Positions 36,999 through 48,043 are shown, counted from the stretch's first letter. The stretch: DNA of 64,000 nt from Deltaproteobacteria bacterium (GCA_016183235.1 JACPFA010000034.1:1-64000), one strand, 5' to 3'. A program made the numbers and translations. The notes: generated by a model from the letters alone, not told the origin.

Positions 36999-37238
36999 TT
37001 ACACTTTGCTAACAGCCATTCCAATATTTGGATTGAATGGACTGCTGTTAAGTGGGGATTGGTTCATGTTAAACGAGCTTAAGTTGTTGTAAGGATTTCC
37101 ATCGGGATAGCTACGAATATGGGGTGACACATAAGTCCCATTGCTTTTAAAGTACCCGTTAACGTTAACATAAGCCCAAGAAGGCGAGCTAATTGCTGTG
37201 ATTAAGATTGCTAAGGTAGTGATAATAAATGTTTTCAT
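36999..37238 (-). CDS. Small secreted protein of the GYFKSNGTYV...GNPYNN type
   Basis: A 79-residue protein with a signal peptide (KTFIITTLAILITAISSPSWA) and the recurrent motif VNGYFKSNGTYVSPHIRSYP then DGNPYNN, known from many small exported proteins found beside nuclease or YHYH-type genes. The tail is Asn/Ser/Pro-rich. AAAAGGAG precedes the ATG. Likely in one transcript with the 53-residue Cys/His-rich gene downstream. Confidence 0.75.
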   Translation of the reverse strand: MKTFIITTLAILITAISSPSWAYVNVNGYFKSNGTYVSPHIRSYPDGNPYNNLSSFNMNQSPLNSSPFNPNIGMAVSKV

Positions 37239-37357
37239 GGTTTTTCTCCTTTTTAAAAGTTTGTTTTAATTAACTGTTCTACTTCTAAAAGCGGCACCAT
37301 TATTAAAACCGAACAAAACAATTGATGAATTTATAAGTATATGAAATATAAAAGAAA

Positions 37358-37969
37358 ATGAGTGATCTTCAAACCACTATTCATTTGGTCAACCGAGCCA
37401 AGGCAGGGGAAAATGGAGCGTTAAATCTTTTAATGGAACGCTACCTACAAAGAATTCTGCGAATTGTTCGCGCCCGGCTTGGCCCACAACTAAGAACAAA
37501 GGTTGAATCTATGGATGTAGTTCAAGAAGTGATGATTCGTGCAGTTAAAGCTTTTGATAATTTTGAACCCAAAGACGAAGCGGCTTTTCTACATTGGATT
37601 AGCAAACTTGTTCAAAATGAAATCTGTGATCTAGCTGATTATCATGGCGCGCAAAAACGAAACCTCCATCAAGAAATTCAATCAAAACAAGATTCTGAAA
37701 AAGATCGTTCGATTTTATCAAATATTCCCGCTGATAGTCTTTATAGGCCTAGTTTTCAGTTACGGCTTAAAGAAGATGTCTTAGCCCTTGAAGCCGCTAT
37801 GGACAACTTATCACAAGTCCAAAAGGAAATTGTAATCATGCGGCAATATGAAGGGCTTTCTTTTAAAGAAATTGGAACTGAATTAAATTTAAGTGAGGAT
37901 GCTGCACGAATGCAATTTGCCCGAGCTATAAATAAATTGACTGACTTTATGACACAAACAAATGAATGA
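37358..37969 (+). CDS. ECF-type RNA polymerase sigma factor linked to a Ser/Thr kinase
   Basis: A 203-residue sigma-70 family protein with region 2 (AKAGENGALNLLMERYLQRI, MDVVQEVMIRAVKAFDNF, FLHWISKLVQNEICDLADYH) and region 4 (LEAAMDNLSQVQKEIVIMR, GLSFKEIGTELNLSEDAARM). No anti-sigma gene is next to it; instead it overlaps by 8 bp a transmembrane Ser/Thr kinase, an arrangement known for kinase-associated ECF sigma factors. The kinase probably controls this sigma or shares its signal. Confidence 0.88.
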   Translation: MSDLQTTIHLVNRAKAGENGALNLLMERYLQRILRIVRARLGPQLRTKVESMDVVQEVMIRAVKAFDNFEPKDEAAFLHWISKLVQNEICDLADYHGAQKRNLHQEIQSKQDSEKDRSILSNIPADSLYRPSFQLRLKEDVLALEAAMDNLSQVQKEIVIMRQYEGLSFKEIGTELNLSEDAARMQFARAINKLTDFMTQTNE

Positions 37970-40016
37970 ACAAATCAATACGATTTTTCAGTCTTTTATA
38001 GAAAAGCATGCTGATGATGAGTTGCCCATCGATTTTACGCCTCTTTTGAAGCAATACACTCAATTTAAAGACCCTCTCGAGAAAAAGATCAAAGCATATC
38101 AAAAAATAATGGGTGTTTTTTCGGACAAAGATTCTTCATCTAAAGAAAAACTACCCCAACAACTAGGGAGGGTTATAGGCGGTTGTACCCTTTTAAAAAT
38201 ACTGGGGCAAGGAGGCATGGGAGTCGTTTACCTAGCTCGACAAGAAAAACTCAATCGAGATGTAGTTGTAAAAGTTTTACGCCCATTTGCGGTTGATAAT
38301 CAAGCTCTCAAAGAACGGTTCTTAAGGGAAAGCCGAACCATCGGCCGGTTGAATCATAAAAATATTGTTCCGGTATACGATATAGGGGAAGAAGAAAGTT
38401 CTTTTTATATCATCATGAAATATGTGCCAGGTATTCCTCTGAACAAATTGATTTCTTCTCTTGCAGGCAAAGACCGTTCAATCCTTAAAATAAAAGATTT
38501 AACTGAAGCCATTGCAAATAATATTGAACCTTCTCTGGCTAAATCCATATCTATTAATGGCAAAAGCCCCACTGAATTTTTTTGTAATTTGATCACCAAA
38601 GTAGCTGATGCTGTTCAGTATGCTCATGACAATGGAGTAATCCATCGAGATATCAAGCCATCCAATATTATTGTTGAACCCAATGGGAACCCTGTACTTT
38701 TAGATTTTGGACTGAGCCATGATGAGGTTGAAGAAAACTTAACAGTTACTGGAGAATTTTTAGGAACACCCATTTACTCGGCTCCAGAAACGTTCTTAAA
38801 AAATGAATCCCATGACAACAGGCAACTCGATGTCTACTCATTAGGGGTCACTTTATATGAAGCTTTAACCGGAAACTTGCCCTACGAAGGAAATAGCATT
38901 TATGAAATTTATGCTAATATTAAAAATAAAGAACCTGTTAGACCTAAGAGTCGTTGGAAAAACATCCCAAATGATTTAGAAACAATAATTTCAACTTCAA
39001 TTTCAAAAAATATCGAATACCGATATAAGACTATTTTTGATTTAAAAAATGATTTAATCAATTTTTTGGATTATTTGCCTATTCAGGCAAAACCACCTTC
39101 TTATTCCTATAAAACAAAAATATGGCTAAAACGACGCCGCAAAAGCATTTCGTTAATTACATTGCTTCTTGCCATAAGCCTAGGTTCTTACCTCTATTTT
39201 CAAAAAGAGATCACCCAAAGCAAAAAGGATTTAAAACAGATCCAGATCACACAACAATTGCGTGAAGCTTTACACGGTCTGATCGAACATGACGTTCAAA
39301 CTACTTACTCAAAAGTTGAAAAACTTTATAACGAAAACCCAGACAATGTTATGTTAAATGTTTGGTATTTTGGATTAAAAGCAAAGCTAGAAAATAATAT
39401 TAATATTATCGCCGAAAAAGTACGCATACTTCATGAAAAAGATCCTGAAGATTTATTTGTTAAACTTGCGGAAGTGGTCGTTTATCACGAATTGAAAAAC
39501 TTCGAAAAAAAAGATGCAGCGAAAAAAATAATATTCCAAAAATTTTCTGACGAAAAAACAATCAAGGTGTTTCCAATATATTTAAACGCATTAGGAGCTG
39601 ATGACCAGTTGGTACTTGAATTTACTAAATTTGGATTATCAAAATACCCTTACGAACCAGATCTGAATTTCTTTATGAGTGTATTTTGCAAGATTGAAGA
39701 TAAAGATAATAATTGTGGCATCAAATATTTGGAAATAGCTGCAGAATACTCCAACCGTTATTTAAATAGTTTAAGTTCAGCCTACGTCAATATGCCAGCA
39801 AACCAAAAACTACTTCATAAAATGATCAACAATTTAGAAAAATTGAGTCACCGCCCTTTAGCAAATTTAACGGCTGATTATTTTTTTGATCTTGGTAAAT
39901 TATATCTGCGGCTAGGAGATTGTAAAAAATTCTTACAGTATCTTAATACCGCAATAAATTTGGAACCTACTAATACTAAATTGCTTGATTTTAGAAAAAT
40001 CAAGCATGGATGTTAG
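37962..40016 (+). CDS. Transmembrane Ser/Thr protein kinase (PknB-like)
   Basis: A 684-residue eukaryotic-type kinase. Subdomains visible: glycine loop LGQGGMGVVYLA, VVVKVL lysine, HRDIKPSNIIVE catalytic loop, LLDFGLS magnesium site, GTPIYSAPE, and DVYSLGVTLYEALTG. A 50-residue insertion lies between the hinge (MKYVPGIPLNKLI) and the catalytic loop. One membrane helix (about residues 396-414) is followed by a helical C-terminal domain, possibly TPR-like repeats. It overlaps the ECF sigma gene. Kinase-active by motif; its targets are unknown. Confidence 0.9.
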   Translation: MNEQINTIFQSFIEKHADDELPIDFTPLLKQYTQFKDPLEKKIKAYQKIMGVFSDKDSSSKEKLPQQLGRVIGGCTLLKILGQGGMGVVYLARQEKLNRDVVVKVLRPFAVDNQALKERFLRESRTIGRLNHKNIVPVYDIGEEESSFYIIMKYVPGIPLNKLISSLAGKDRSILKIKDLTEAIANNIEPSLAKSISINGKSPTEFFCNLITKVADAVQYAHDNGVIHRDIKPSNIIVEPNGNPVLLDFGLSHDEVEENLTVTGEFLGTPIYSAPETFLKNESHDNRQLDVYSLGVTLYEALTGNLPYEGNSIYEIYANIKNKEPVRPKSRWKNIPNDLETIISTSISKNIEYRYKTIFDLKNDLINFLDYLPIQAKPPSYSYKTKIWLKRRRKSISLITLLLAISLGSYLYFQKEITQSKKDLKQIQITQQLREALHGLIEHDVQTTYSKVEKLYNENPDNVMLNVWYFGLKAKLENNINIIAEKVRILHEKDPEDLFVKLAEVVVYHELKNFEKKDAAKKIIFQKFSDEKTIKVFPIYLNALGADDQLVLEFTKFGLSKYPYEPDLNFFMSVFCKIEDKDNNCGIKYLEIAAEYSNRYLNSLSSAYVNMPANQKLLHKMINNLEKLSHRPLANLTADYFFDLGKLYLRLGDCKKFLQYLNTAINLEPTNTKLLDFRKIKHGC

Positions 40017-40043
40017 CTAAAGAACAATTTTTCTTAATGCAAT

Positions 40044-40784
40044 CTACTTAAAAACTCCAATTTCTTTGAGTTCGGGACAGCCTTTATTTAACCAAGCGCT
40101 AAAACCATATTCAACTTTAACAATAGGTTTCCTCAAAAATAGCTTGAATTTTTCAACTATGGTTTCTAATACGTTTCCGCATGGATTCACAATTACTAAA
40201 TCACATTCTCCTAGCTGCATTGGTTGATAATATTCAAATATCTTTTCAAAAAATTTATCCGTTTCATTTTGTAAAGACATACCAACAATCGCAACTACTC
40301 CCTTATTACCCACCATTTTACTAATAAAAGAATTCAATTCGACAGATTTTTTTCTTTCATTAATAGAGTCATTTGGCAAACTAATATCAGATCTTATCTT
40401 TAATTTTTTATTTTCTATAAAATCCCCAGTATCGCCATTTTCAGAGTTCCCATTCAAATGATATACAAAGGAGCTACCTAGCCAATACGGAACCATTTGC
40501 CAATTTTTCTCATTGATTGCTTGTTCAAATAAAGTATCCCAGTTTAGAGTAGAAAAAACATGCTTAACGCCAGACACTGTATGTTTCTCACAGATTTGCA
40601 AAAGCTCTCGATACGGTAGCAGATTAATTTTACTTGAGTGTTGTATCTGAATGAGTTTTTTTTGGATTAGGTTTTTCTGTTCGGATTGACTTAGACTTTT
40701 GTCATTTAATATATCCTTGGCATCCCAATTCAACCCACATTCAATTGAAACACCCCTTCCCATAATCCAAAATATATTTTTCAT
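40044..40784 (-). CDS. SIR2-like domain protein beside a DUF1016 nuclease gene
   Basis: A 246-residue protein with the outline of a SIR2-like (Rossmann NAD-binding) domain. MGRGVSIECGLNWD stands where sirtuin-like proteins have GAGxSxxxGxP; VFSTLNWDTLFEQAI corresponds to TTNYDTLLE; YHLNGN to the LHG segment; and GVVAIVGMSLQNETDKFF to the late GYSLxDxDI motif. The G-R-G form and the short length suggest a diverged, perhaps minimal, SIR2. SIR2-like proteins in defence systems degrade NAD+. It begins 2 bases after the stop of the DUF1016 gene with a GGGGGG site overlapping that stop, so the two are cotranslated. Confidence 0.6.
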   Translation of the reverse strand: MKNIFWIMGRGVSIECGLNWDAKDILNDKSLSQSEQKNLIQKKLIQIQHSSKINLLPYRELLQICEKHTVSGVKHVFSTLNWDTLFEQAINEKNWQMVPYWLGSSFVYHLNGNSENGDTGDFIENKKLKIRSDISLPNDSINERKKSVELNSFISKMVGNKGVVAIVGMSLQNETDKFFEKIFEYYQPMQLGECDLVIVNPCGNVLETIVEKFKLFLRKPIVKVEYGFSAWLNKGCPELKEIGVFK

Positions 40785-40787
40785 CTG

Positions 40788-41921
40788 TTACCCCCCCAAC
40801 AACCGCTTCTCACGTTCGATTAGCTCGCGTTCGTGTTCGAGTTCTTTTTTTAGTTCTGCTTCGGTGGGAAGGTGTAATTTATATTTTGAAGCAAAGAGAC
40901 GCTTGGAACCTTTGAGCATCGAATATTTTACAATGGTTTCGTTCTTTTCGGAGCAAAGCACGATACCAATGGTTGGATTATCGCCCTTGCCTCGCATTTT
41001 ATCTTCGAAATAACGAACATAAAAATCCATTTGACCAACGTCTTGGTGAGTTAGTCGGCCTATTTTAAGATCGATCAAAATAAAACACTTAAGAACATAG
41101 TTATAAAAAACCAGATCGATATAAAAATGCTCTGTGTCTGCTGAAATTCGGTGCTGTCGTCCAACGAACGAAAAGCCTCGCCCTAATTCCAAAAGGAAAT
41201 CTTGCAACTTGCCAATCAAGAGACTTTCTAAGTCTTTTTCTTGAAGCACGGCATCTCGTTTCACATTTAAAAATTCCAAAACTAATGGATCCTTAATTAA
41301 ATCTTCAGGGCAAGCTGGAATTTCTAGTTTATTGGTTTCTTCTTTTAGCAAGGTTCTATTTTTACTGGAAAGTAACCGTTCATAATAAAAGGAGTTAATC
41401 TGGCGCTCCAGCTGGCGGGTACTCCAATTGCTGGCTATCGCTTCTTCTAGGTAATATTTACGAGCTTCTTCTTTTTCGACTTTAAGCAGAAGGCGATAAT
41501 GAGTCCAACTTAGTTCTGGCCTTAAAAAAGGCATCTTCAATTGGTCACTCACTGCGTGACCTTTTTGTTTAATTGAATCCTGGTCACTCAGTGAGTGACC
41601 AATTGGAAATGCTAAGTAAAATTGACGGAAATACTTAAGGTTTGTTAATGAATATCCCTCTCCAAACTCCTGGGTAAGTTTTTCAGCCAAAGACATAAGT
41701 AGATGCTCACCATAACCTGCCCTGGTTTCTCCTTTTTGCTCTTCCTCGACAATCAACCGCCCTACATTCCAATATGCCTCCACCATAATAAAGTTGACCG
41801 CACGATAAGCTTTGCCCCTGGCCTGTTCAATGACTTCTCGAATTTGGGAATAAAATTCCTGTTGGAGCGAAGGCGGCTGTTGTTTAAGGGTTAATGCTTT
41901 TGTCTTTTTGGGGCTTTTCAT
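40788..41921 (-). CDS. DUF1016/YhcG-family PD-(D/E)XK nuclease
   Basis: A 377-residue YhcG-type protein: N-terminal DUF1016 helical domain (YSQIREVIEQARGKAYRAVN, AYWNVGRLIVEEEQKG, SLTNLKYFRQFYLAFP) and a C-terminal PD-(D/E)XK nuclease domain (FSFVGRQHRISADTEHFYID, the catalytic FILIDLKIGRL, DVGQMDFYVRYF, NPTIGIVLCSEKNE). The family often travels with restriction-modification and defence genes. An AAAAAG-type start region. Its last 30 codons have partial copies at 43038-43135 and about 43861-43885, evidence of repeated insertion of this cassette. Confidence 0.88.
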   Translation of the reverse strand: MKSPKKTKALTLKQQPPSLQQEFYSQIREVIEQARGKAYRAVNFIMVEAYWNVGRLIVEEEQKGETRAGYGEHLLMSLAEKLTQEFGEGYSLTNLKYFRQFYLAFPIGHSLSDQDSIKQKGHAVSDQLKMPFLRPELSWTHYRLLLKVEKEEARKYYLEEAIASNWSTRQLERQINSFYYERLLSSKNRTLLKEETNKLEIPACPEDLIKDPLVLEFLNVKRDAVLQEKDLESLLIGKLQDFLLELGRGFSFVGRQHRISADTEHFYIDLVFYNYVLKCFILIDLKIGRLTHQDVGQMDFYVRYFEDKMRGKGDNPTIGIVLCSEKNETIVKYSMLKGSKRLFASKYKLHLPTEAELKKELEHERELIEREKRLLGG

Positions 41922-42026
41922 AGGATTTTCGTTGGCAATCTATGACGAGAGGATAAAAAAGGCAAACTGAAGATTTTTTTGAATATTGACACATCATCAT
42001 GACAGCACTAGCCTAAAAATTGCATG

Positions 42027-42186
42027 ACGAACGAAAGAAATAAAACTGAGTTTTTTTAAGTTGAGCATAATAAAATTTTTGGTTGCTTTGAATTTTGGGA
42101 TTGGCACTTCCCAAATTACTTTCAATGTACTTTTGCATATCCTTTCAGAACTTGGTTATACTTTTAAAATTACCGCCAAGAAAGCA
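42027..42186 (+). pseudogene. Decayed composite copy of the 36-kb secreted-protein/HigBA locus
   Basis: Bases 42027-42093 match the start of the secreted-protein gene at 36011-36076 (antisense to that gene), and 42094-42186 match the last 30 codons of the HigA-like antitoxin at about 36660-36752. In the intact locus these are about 580 bp apart; here they are joined, so the toxin and most of the antitoxin were deleted from a duplicated copy. The rest of the 381-bp gap (41922-42302) shows nothing else I recognise. Confidence 0.75.
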
Positions 42187-42302
42187 AACCTAAGAGGGCC
42201 TAAAGACTAGCATCGAAGCCATAGCGGCATGACAATCAAGAAAACACTTCAAGATCTCTGCTTGGTTTATTCTGACTTATCTTCAAGGTTCAAAAAAACT
42301 CC

Positions 42303-43004
42303 TCATTGAAATTTTTTCAACAAAATTTTCAAAATGGGGACATTGCTTTCGCGTACTTTATTAAGTTCTGAGGGTGAATTTACCCTAACCATTTTCCCTT
42401 CAATTTCAGACTTCGTTATCAATTCAACAATATGTTGTTCAACCAATGAAGATGAAAAAAAATCAAAGTGAAGTTTTGAATGGGAAAATTCATTGTGAAT
42501 TAGTTGCAATCTTGGATTAATTTCCTTACGTTCAAGCCATCCTAAATAACTTATTGTAGTATTTTTATTTGGAAGAAGTGCTTTATTCCGATTAAATATA
42601 TATTCCCCTGTATCAATTTTTACTTCAGGATCTCCAAAGAGAGCTGCCGCTAGATCTTTAAAATTCCCCGTTACAATGCCAGACCCACAGGTAATAAATC
42701 CTAATGGAATCTTTAAAGATTGGTATTTTTTTAATTGTTTTCCTGCTTTTCCAATATTATCTCGAATTCTTTGTTTTTCATTTAATGAACCTCCTATTTT
42801 AGACAGACCTTTGTTTACTTGCTTTTGAATTTTTTCTGCATTTTTCATCTCCTTCAATTCAATAATCGAACATTTATGATATTTGTGAATGAGTTTATAA
42901 TCGGCATGAATATCTTGTTGATTTAGCTTACCTTTATCCAAGGATTTCCATTTAAGATTAGGAATCAAATTTAATAACTCTTCTAATAATTTTACTGAAT
43001 ACAT
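42303..43004 (-). CDS. Hypothetical protein, possible PD-(D/E)XK-like domain
   Basis: A 233-residue protein. Near the N-terminus DIHADYKLIHKYHKCSIIEL is followed by KEMKN; the spacing of the Asp and of Glu-Leu-Lys resembles the D...(D/E)xK core of restriction-type nucleases, with a following Lys-rich helix (KIQKQVNKGLSKIG). The C-terminal half is unassigned. It lies among toxin-antitoxin and DUF1016 genes, supporting but not proving a nuclease role. A secretion signal is absent. Confidence 0.6.
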   Translation of the reverse strand: MYSVKLLEELLNLIPNLKWKSLDKGKLNQQDIHADYKLIHKYHKCSIIELKEMKNAEKIQKQVNKGLSKIGGSLNEKQRIRDNIGKAGKQLKKYQSLKIPLGFITCGSGIVTGNFKDLAAALFGDPEVKIDTGEYIFNRNKALLPNKNTTISYLGWLERKEINPRLQLIHNEFSHSKLHFDFFSSSLVEQHIVELITKSEIEGKMVRVNSPSELNKVRESNVPILKILLKKFQ

Positions 43005-43037
43005 ATAAATTATGAATTTCGAATTCTTGGTTAAATT

Positions 43038-43135
43038 CTAATTTTCTAACAATCGCTTCCCACGTTCGACTAGCTCACGTTCGTGTTCGAGTTCTTTTTT
43101 TAGTTCTGCTTCGGTGGGAAGATGCAATTTATATA
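43038..43135 (-). pseudogene. 3' fragment of a DUF1016 nuclease gene
   Basis: This segment encodes about 30 residues (KLHLPTEAELKKELEHEREL then VERGKRLLEN and stop) nearly identical to the C-terminus of the DUF1016 protein ending at 40788. Nothing of the gene remains upstream of it. A shorter trace (TAGGAAGGTATAATTTATAC, about 43866-43885) lies beyond the next two genes, so fragments of the same gene end mark at least two junctions. Confidence 0.75.
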
Positions 43136-43180
43136 AAGTGCGGTTTCGGAAAAGCTATCCCATTGCTATGATTGCTGGAT

Positions 43181-43516
43181 TTAGGACTCAATTTGACCGA
43201 TTTGAGTTCTCAAACTAGGCAAATCGTTTTCCAAAATATGCCAAATAATCCCTAAATCAATACCAAAATATTCATGAATGATTCTATGCCTGAGTCCAAT
43301 TATTTTTTCCCATTCGATGGCACTATGCTTAGTTTTAAAGTCAGTTGGCAAACGGTTGGCTGCTTCACCGATAATTTCTAAGTTTCTTACGACGGCATCG
43401 ATAGTTTTATGATCGTTATGAAAAGCTTCTTCTGAAAGACCTGACTTATAATCAAAAATTTTATCAAGTGCCTCTTTGATGTCAGCAATAAGCAAGCCCG
43501 AACTACGTTTAGACAT
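43181..43516 (-). CDS. hepT: HepT-like HEPN toxin (second module)
   Basis: A 111-residue DUF86/HepT-type protein with Rx4HxY intact (in GLRHRIIHEYFGID), preceded by the typical AVVRNLEIIGEAANRL helix. Predicted RNase toxin. The ATG at 43516 overlaps the nucleotidyltransferase stop by 8 bp. Order is antitoxin first, then toxin. Confidence 0.88.
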   Translation of the reverse strand: MSKRSSGLLIADIKEALDKIFDYKSGLSEEAFHNDHKTIDAVVRNLEIIGEAANRLPTDFKTKHSAIEWEKIIGLRHRIIHEYFGIDLGIIWHILENDLPSLRTQIGQIES

Positions 43517-43799
43517 CAATTAACTCCGCTTCAACAATTTTAAGATAATGAGGTTTAATAGCTTTAAATGAAACAACATCGGTAGGTACCCCAATTGTTT
43601 TTTCAATTTGGTTGGCTAAAGTGACAAATTCCAACCCGATAGAGGGTTTTACCTCTACCAACACATCTACATCACTATTCTCGTTTTGGTCTCCTCTTGC
43701 ATACGAACCAAACAACGCAAGACGTGTAAGGGGATACTTCTTCTGAAGAGACCCTTTTATGCCTGATAATGCTGCAATTATTTCTTCACGCGTTTTCAT
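43509..43799 (-). CDS. mntA: MntA-like nucleotidyltransferase antitoxin (second module)
   Basis: A 96-residue minimal nucleotidyltransferase with GSx10DxD (G31, S32, D43, D45 in LFGSYARGDQNENSDVDVLV). Shorter than the 30.5-kb copy and of a different subfamily, so the two modules were acquired independently. It should AMPylate and silence the adjacent HEPN toxin. Confidence 0.88.
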   Translation of the reverse strand: MKTREEIIAALSGIKGSLQKKYPLTRLALFGSYARGDQNENSDVDVLVEVKPSIGLEFVTLANQIEKTIGVPTDVVSFKAIKPHYLKIVEAELIDV

Positions 43800-43893
43800 G
43801 AGCCAAAGCCAAGTATCTATAAAAACAATTTTAAAATCAACAGATTATTGATTATAGCAAATCAGTAGGAAGGTATAATTTATACAAGGAAGA

Positions 43894-43914
43894 TTCCGCG
43901 CCTTGCTCGGAATG
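43894..43914. repeat. Small REP-like hairpin upstream of thiS
   Basis: ATTCCG ... CGGAAT with a 9-base loop, followed by GACATAAG; related to the GGAATGAC-type repeats elsewhere in the window. It lies in the 169-bp gap between mntA and thiS. I looked for a TPP riboswitch in this gap and saw no CTGAGA-type THI-box core. Confidence 0.5.
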
Positions 43915-43968
43915 ACATAAGAAACATCGATATTGACTTCTCCAGCCATACGACACTAATAAAAAAGT

Positions 43969-44178
43969 ATGTCGGAACCCATTACAATCACCCTGAATGG
44001 CAAACTTTTTCCCCTGCAAAGTGCTATGGAATTGCAAAACTTAGTGGCTCAATTGGGGGTGAAGGGGGCCTTTGCGGTGGCGGTGAATGATGAGGTGGTT
44101 GCGAAATCAGATTTGACGAAGGTCGTGTTGAAACAAGGCGATGTGGTAGAAATTATTCACCCGGTGGCAGGAGGTTAA
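43969..44178 (+). CDS. thiS: Sulfur carrier protein ThiS
   Basis: A 69-residue ubiquitin-fold protein ending in the required Gly-Gly (HPVAGG). MSEPITITLNGKLF and AVAVNDEVVAKSDL are typical. Its thiocarboxylated C-terminus donates sulfur to ThiG for the thiazole ring of thiamine. The thiF/thiI activating enzymes are not in this window. thiO begins at the next base. Confidence 0.93.
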   Translation: MSEPITITLNGKLFPLQSAMELQNLVAQLGVKGAFAVAVNDEVVAKSDLTKVVLKQGDVVEIIHPVAGG

Positions 44179-45245
44179 ATGACGGCAAAGGCAAATATTG
44201 CGATTATTGGGGGTGGTATTGCGGGTTTGTCGGCGGCATGGGCTTTACAAAATAAGGGGGCACGCGTCACGCTCTTTGAAGCAGGTGAAGTGGGGCAAGG
44301 TTGCAGCTATAAGGCAGCCGGGATGATCACGCCCATTAGTGAAACTCATTTCGGAGAAGAAAAACTTCTAAAACTTTTTTTAAATAGCCTCGCACTTTAC
44401 CCTGAATTTGTAAAAAATATTGAAAAGGCATCGGGCTTGGAAGTTGATTTTCATCAAACCGGTTCGTTACTCGTGGCGATTGATCCGGATGATGAAAAAG
44501 AATTACAGAGGCTCTATGATTATCAAAAAGAATTAGACCTGCCCACCACTTGGCTCACCAAAGAAGAAGTTTTAACTCAGGTTCCTTTTTTAAGCCCAAA
44601 TATTCAGGCAGGGATTCGTGCCCACAAAGAATTATTTTTGAGTAATCGAAAATTAATCCGCGCTTTAAAGCAGGCCTTGCAAAATAACGGTGCGACCATT
44701 TTAGAAAATCAAAAGGTGGAAGATCTGTGGATTGAAAATCAACAATGTAAAGGGGTTGTGTGCGCTGACCAAAAACAAACCTTTGAGCAAGTCGTGATAT
44801 GCAGCGGCTTGCAGAATCAATTTCCATCGCTACCTCATGACGTATTGCCTGCTTTGCATCCGGTAAAAGGCCAGGCCCTCTGTTTAAAAACAAAAGGGCC
44901 CTATCAATTTGATATGGCCGTGCGCAGTATTCATCGCTATCCGGTGTATTTAGTACCTCGTTCTGATGGGCATTTAGTGGTAGGCGCTACAATGGAAGAC
45001 ATGGGTTATGATGAAACGGTTACCGCGGGGGCCATGATGGATCTACTTTATGGGACGTGGCGGATTTTTCCGGCCAGTTACGAATTTCCGGTGGTAGAAA
45101 CCTGGGCGGGTTTGCGCCCTGCCACCAATGATCACAAGCCCGTGATCGGCCCCACTCGCATTAAAGCTTTAAGTTGTGCCTTAGGGTTGTATCGGCACGG
45201 ATTCTTGCTTGCGCCCATGGTGGGAAAATTGATAGCCGAGGTTTT

Positions 45246-45249
<4 letters not shown>
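44179..45249 (+). CDS. thiO: Glycine oxidase ThiO
   Basis: A 356-residue FAD-dependent oxidase of the DAO family. The dinucleotide-binding IAIIGGGIAGLSAAWAL, the SYKAAGMITPI segment, and VPRSDGHLVVGATMED, then TWAGLRPATNDHKPVIG and the C-terminal GLYRHGFLLAP are characteristic. It makes the dehydroglycine (iminoglycine) used by ThiG. Stop overlaps the thiG start (ATGA). Confidence 0.93.
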
Positions 45250-47651
<2,402 letters not shown>

Positions 47652-47653
<2 letters not shown>

Positions 47654-47881
47654 AATAAACAAAACTTGAGTTGGCAGCGTGAGTAGGGTTGCTTCAACCC
47701 GTGCTCCGCTCCTCGTATTCGCACCAAAAAAGTGTTGGTTTACGATGAAGTTGGAGTATTCCCTCTGGTCATCCTCCAGCTTCAGTAAACCAACACTTTT
47801 TTGGTGCTCATGACTCGTCGCTCTCGCACAAAGGGTTTCAGCAACCCTACTCACGCTGCCAACTCAAGTTTTGTTTATTCT
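47652..47881. repeat. Nested palindromic element at the thiC 3' end (L2)
   Basis: A 230-bp element with 42-bp perfect terminal inverted repeats (47652-47693 and 47840-47881) and a second perfect 23-bp inverted repeat inside (47721-47743 and 47785-47807, GCACCAAAAAAGTG on the left), plus an inner 10-bp stem. No open reading frame of note and no transposase. It starts within the thiC stop codon. It is the inverted copy of L3 (48749-49002). After it, up to the toxin gene at 48044, about 160 AT-rich bases contain nothing I recognise. Confidence 0.9.
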
Positions 47882-48043
47882 ATATCTATACCAAATAAGA
47901 TAATAATCTTAAAAAAATTTCTCCCCTGTAGGCTCCACCTAATAACTGGTACATTCTTTGCTTTCTAAAGCATAGGAACATTAACGAATTTATTCGAACG
48001 TGAAAAACAGACTTGTTAATTATCACAATATTGATATAATCAT

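Noticed and set aside
43800-43968. TPP riboswitch before thiS
   Set aside because: The gap contains no CTGAGA-type core or other THI-box elements and is partly filled by a gene fragment and a REP-like hairpin.
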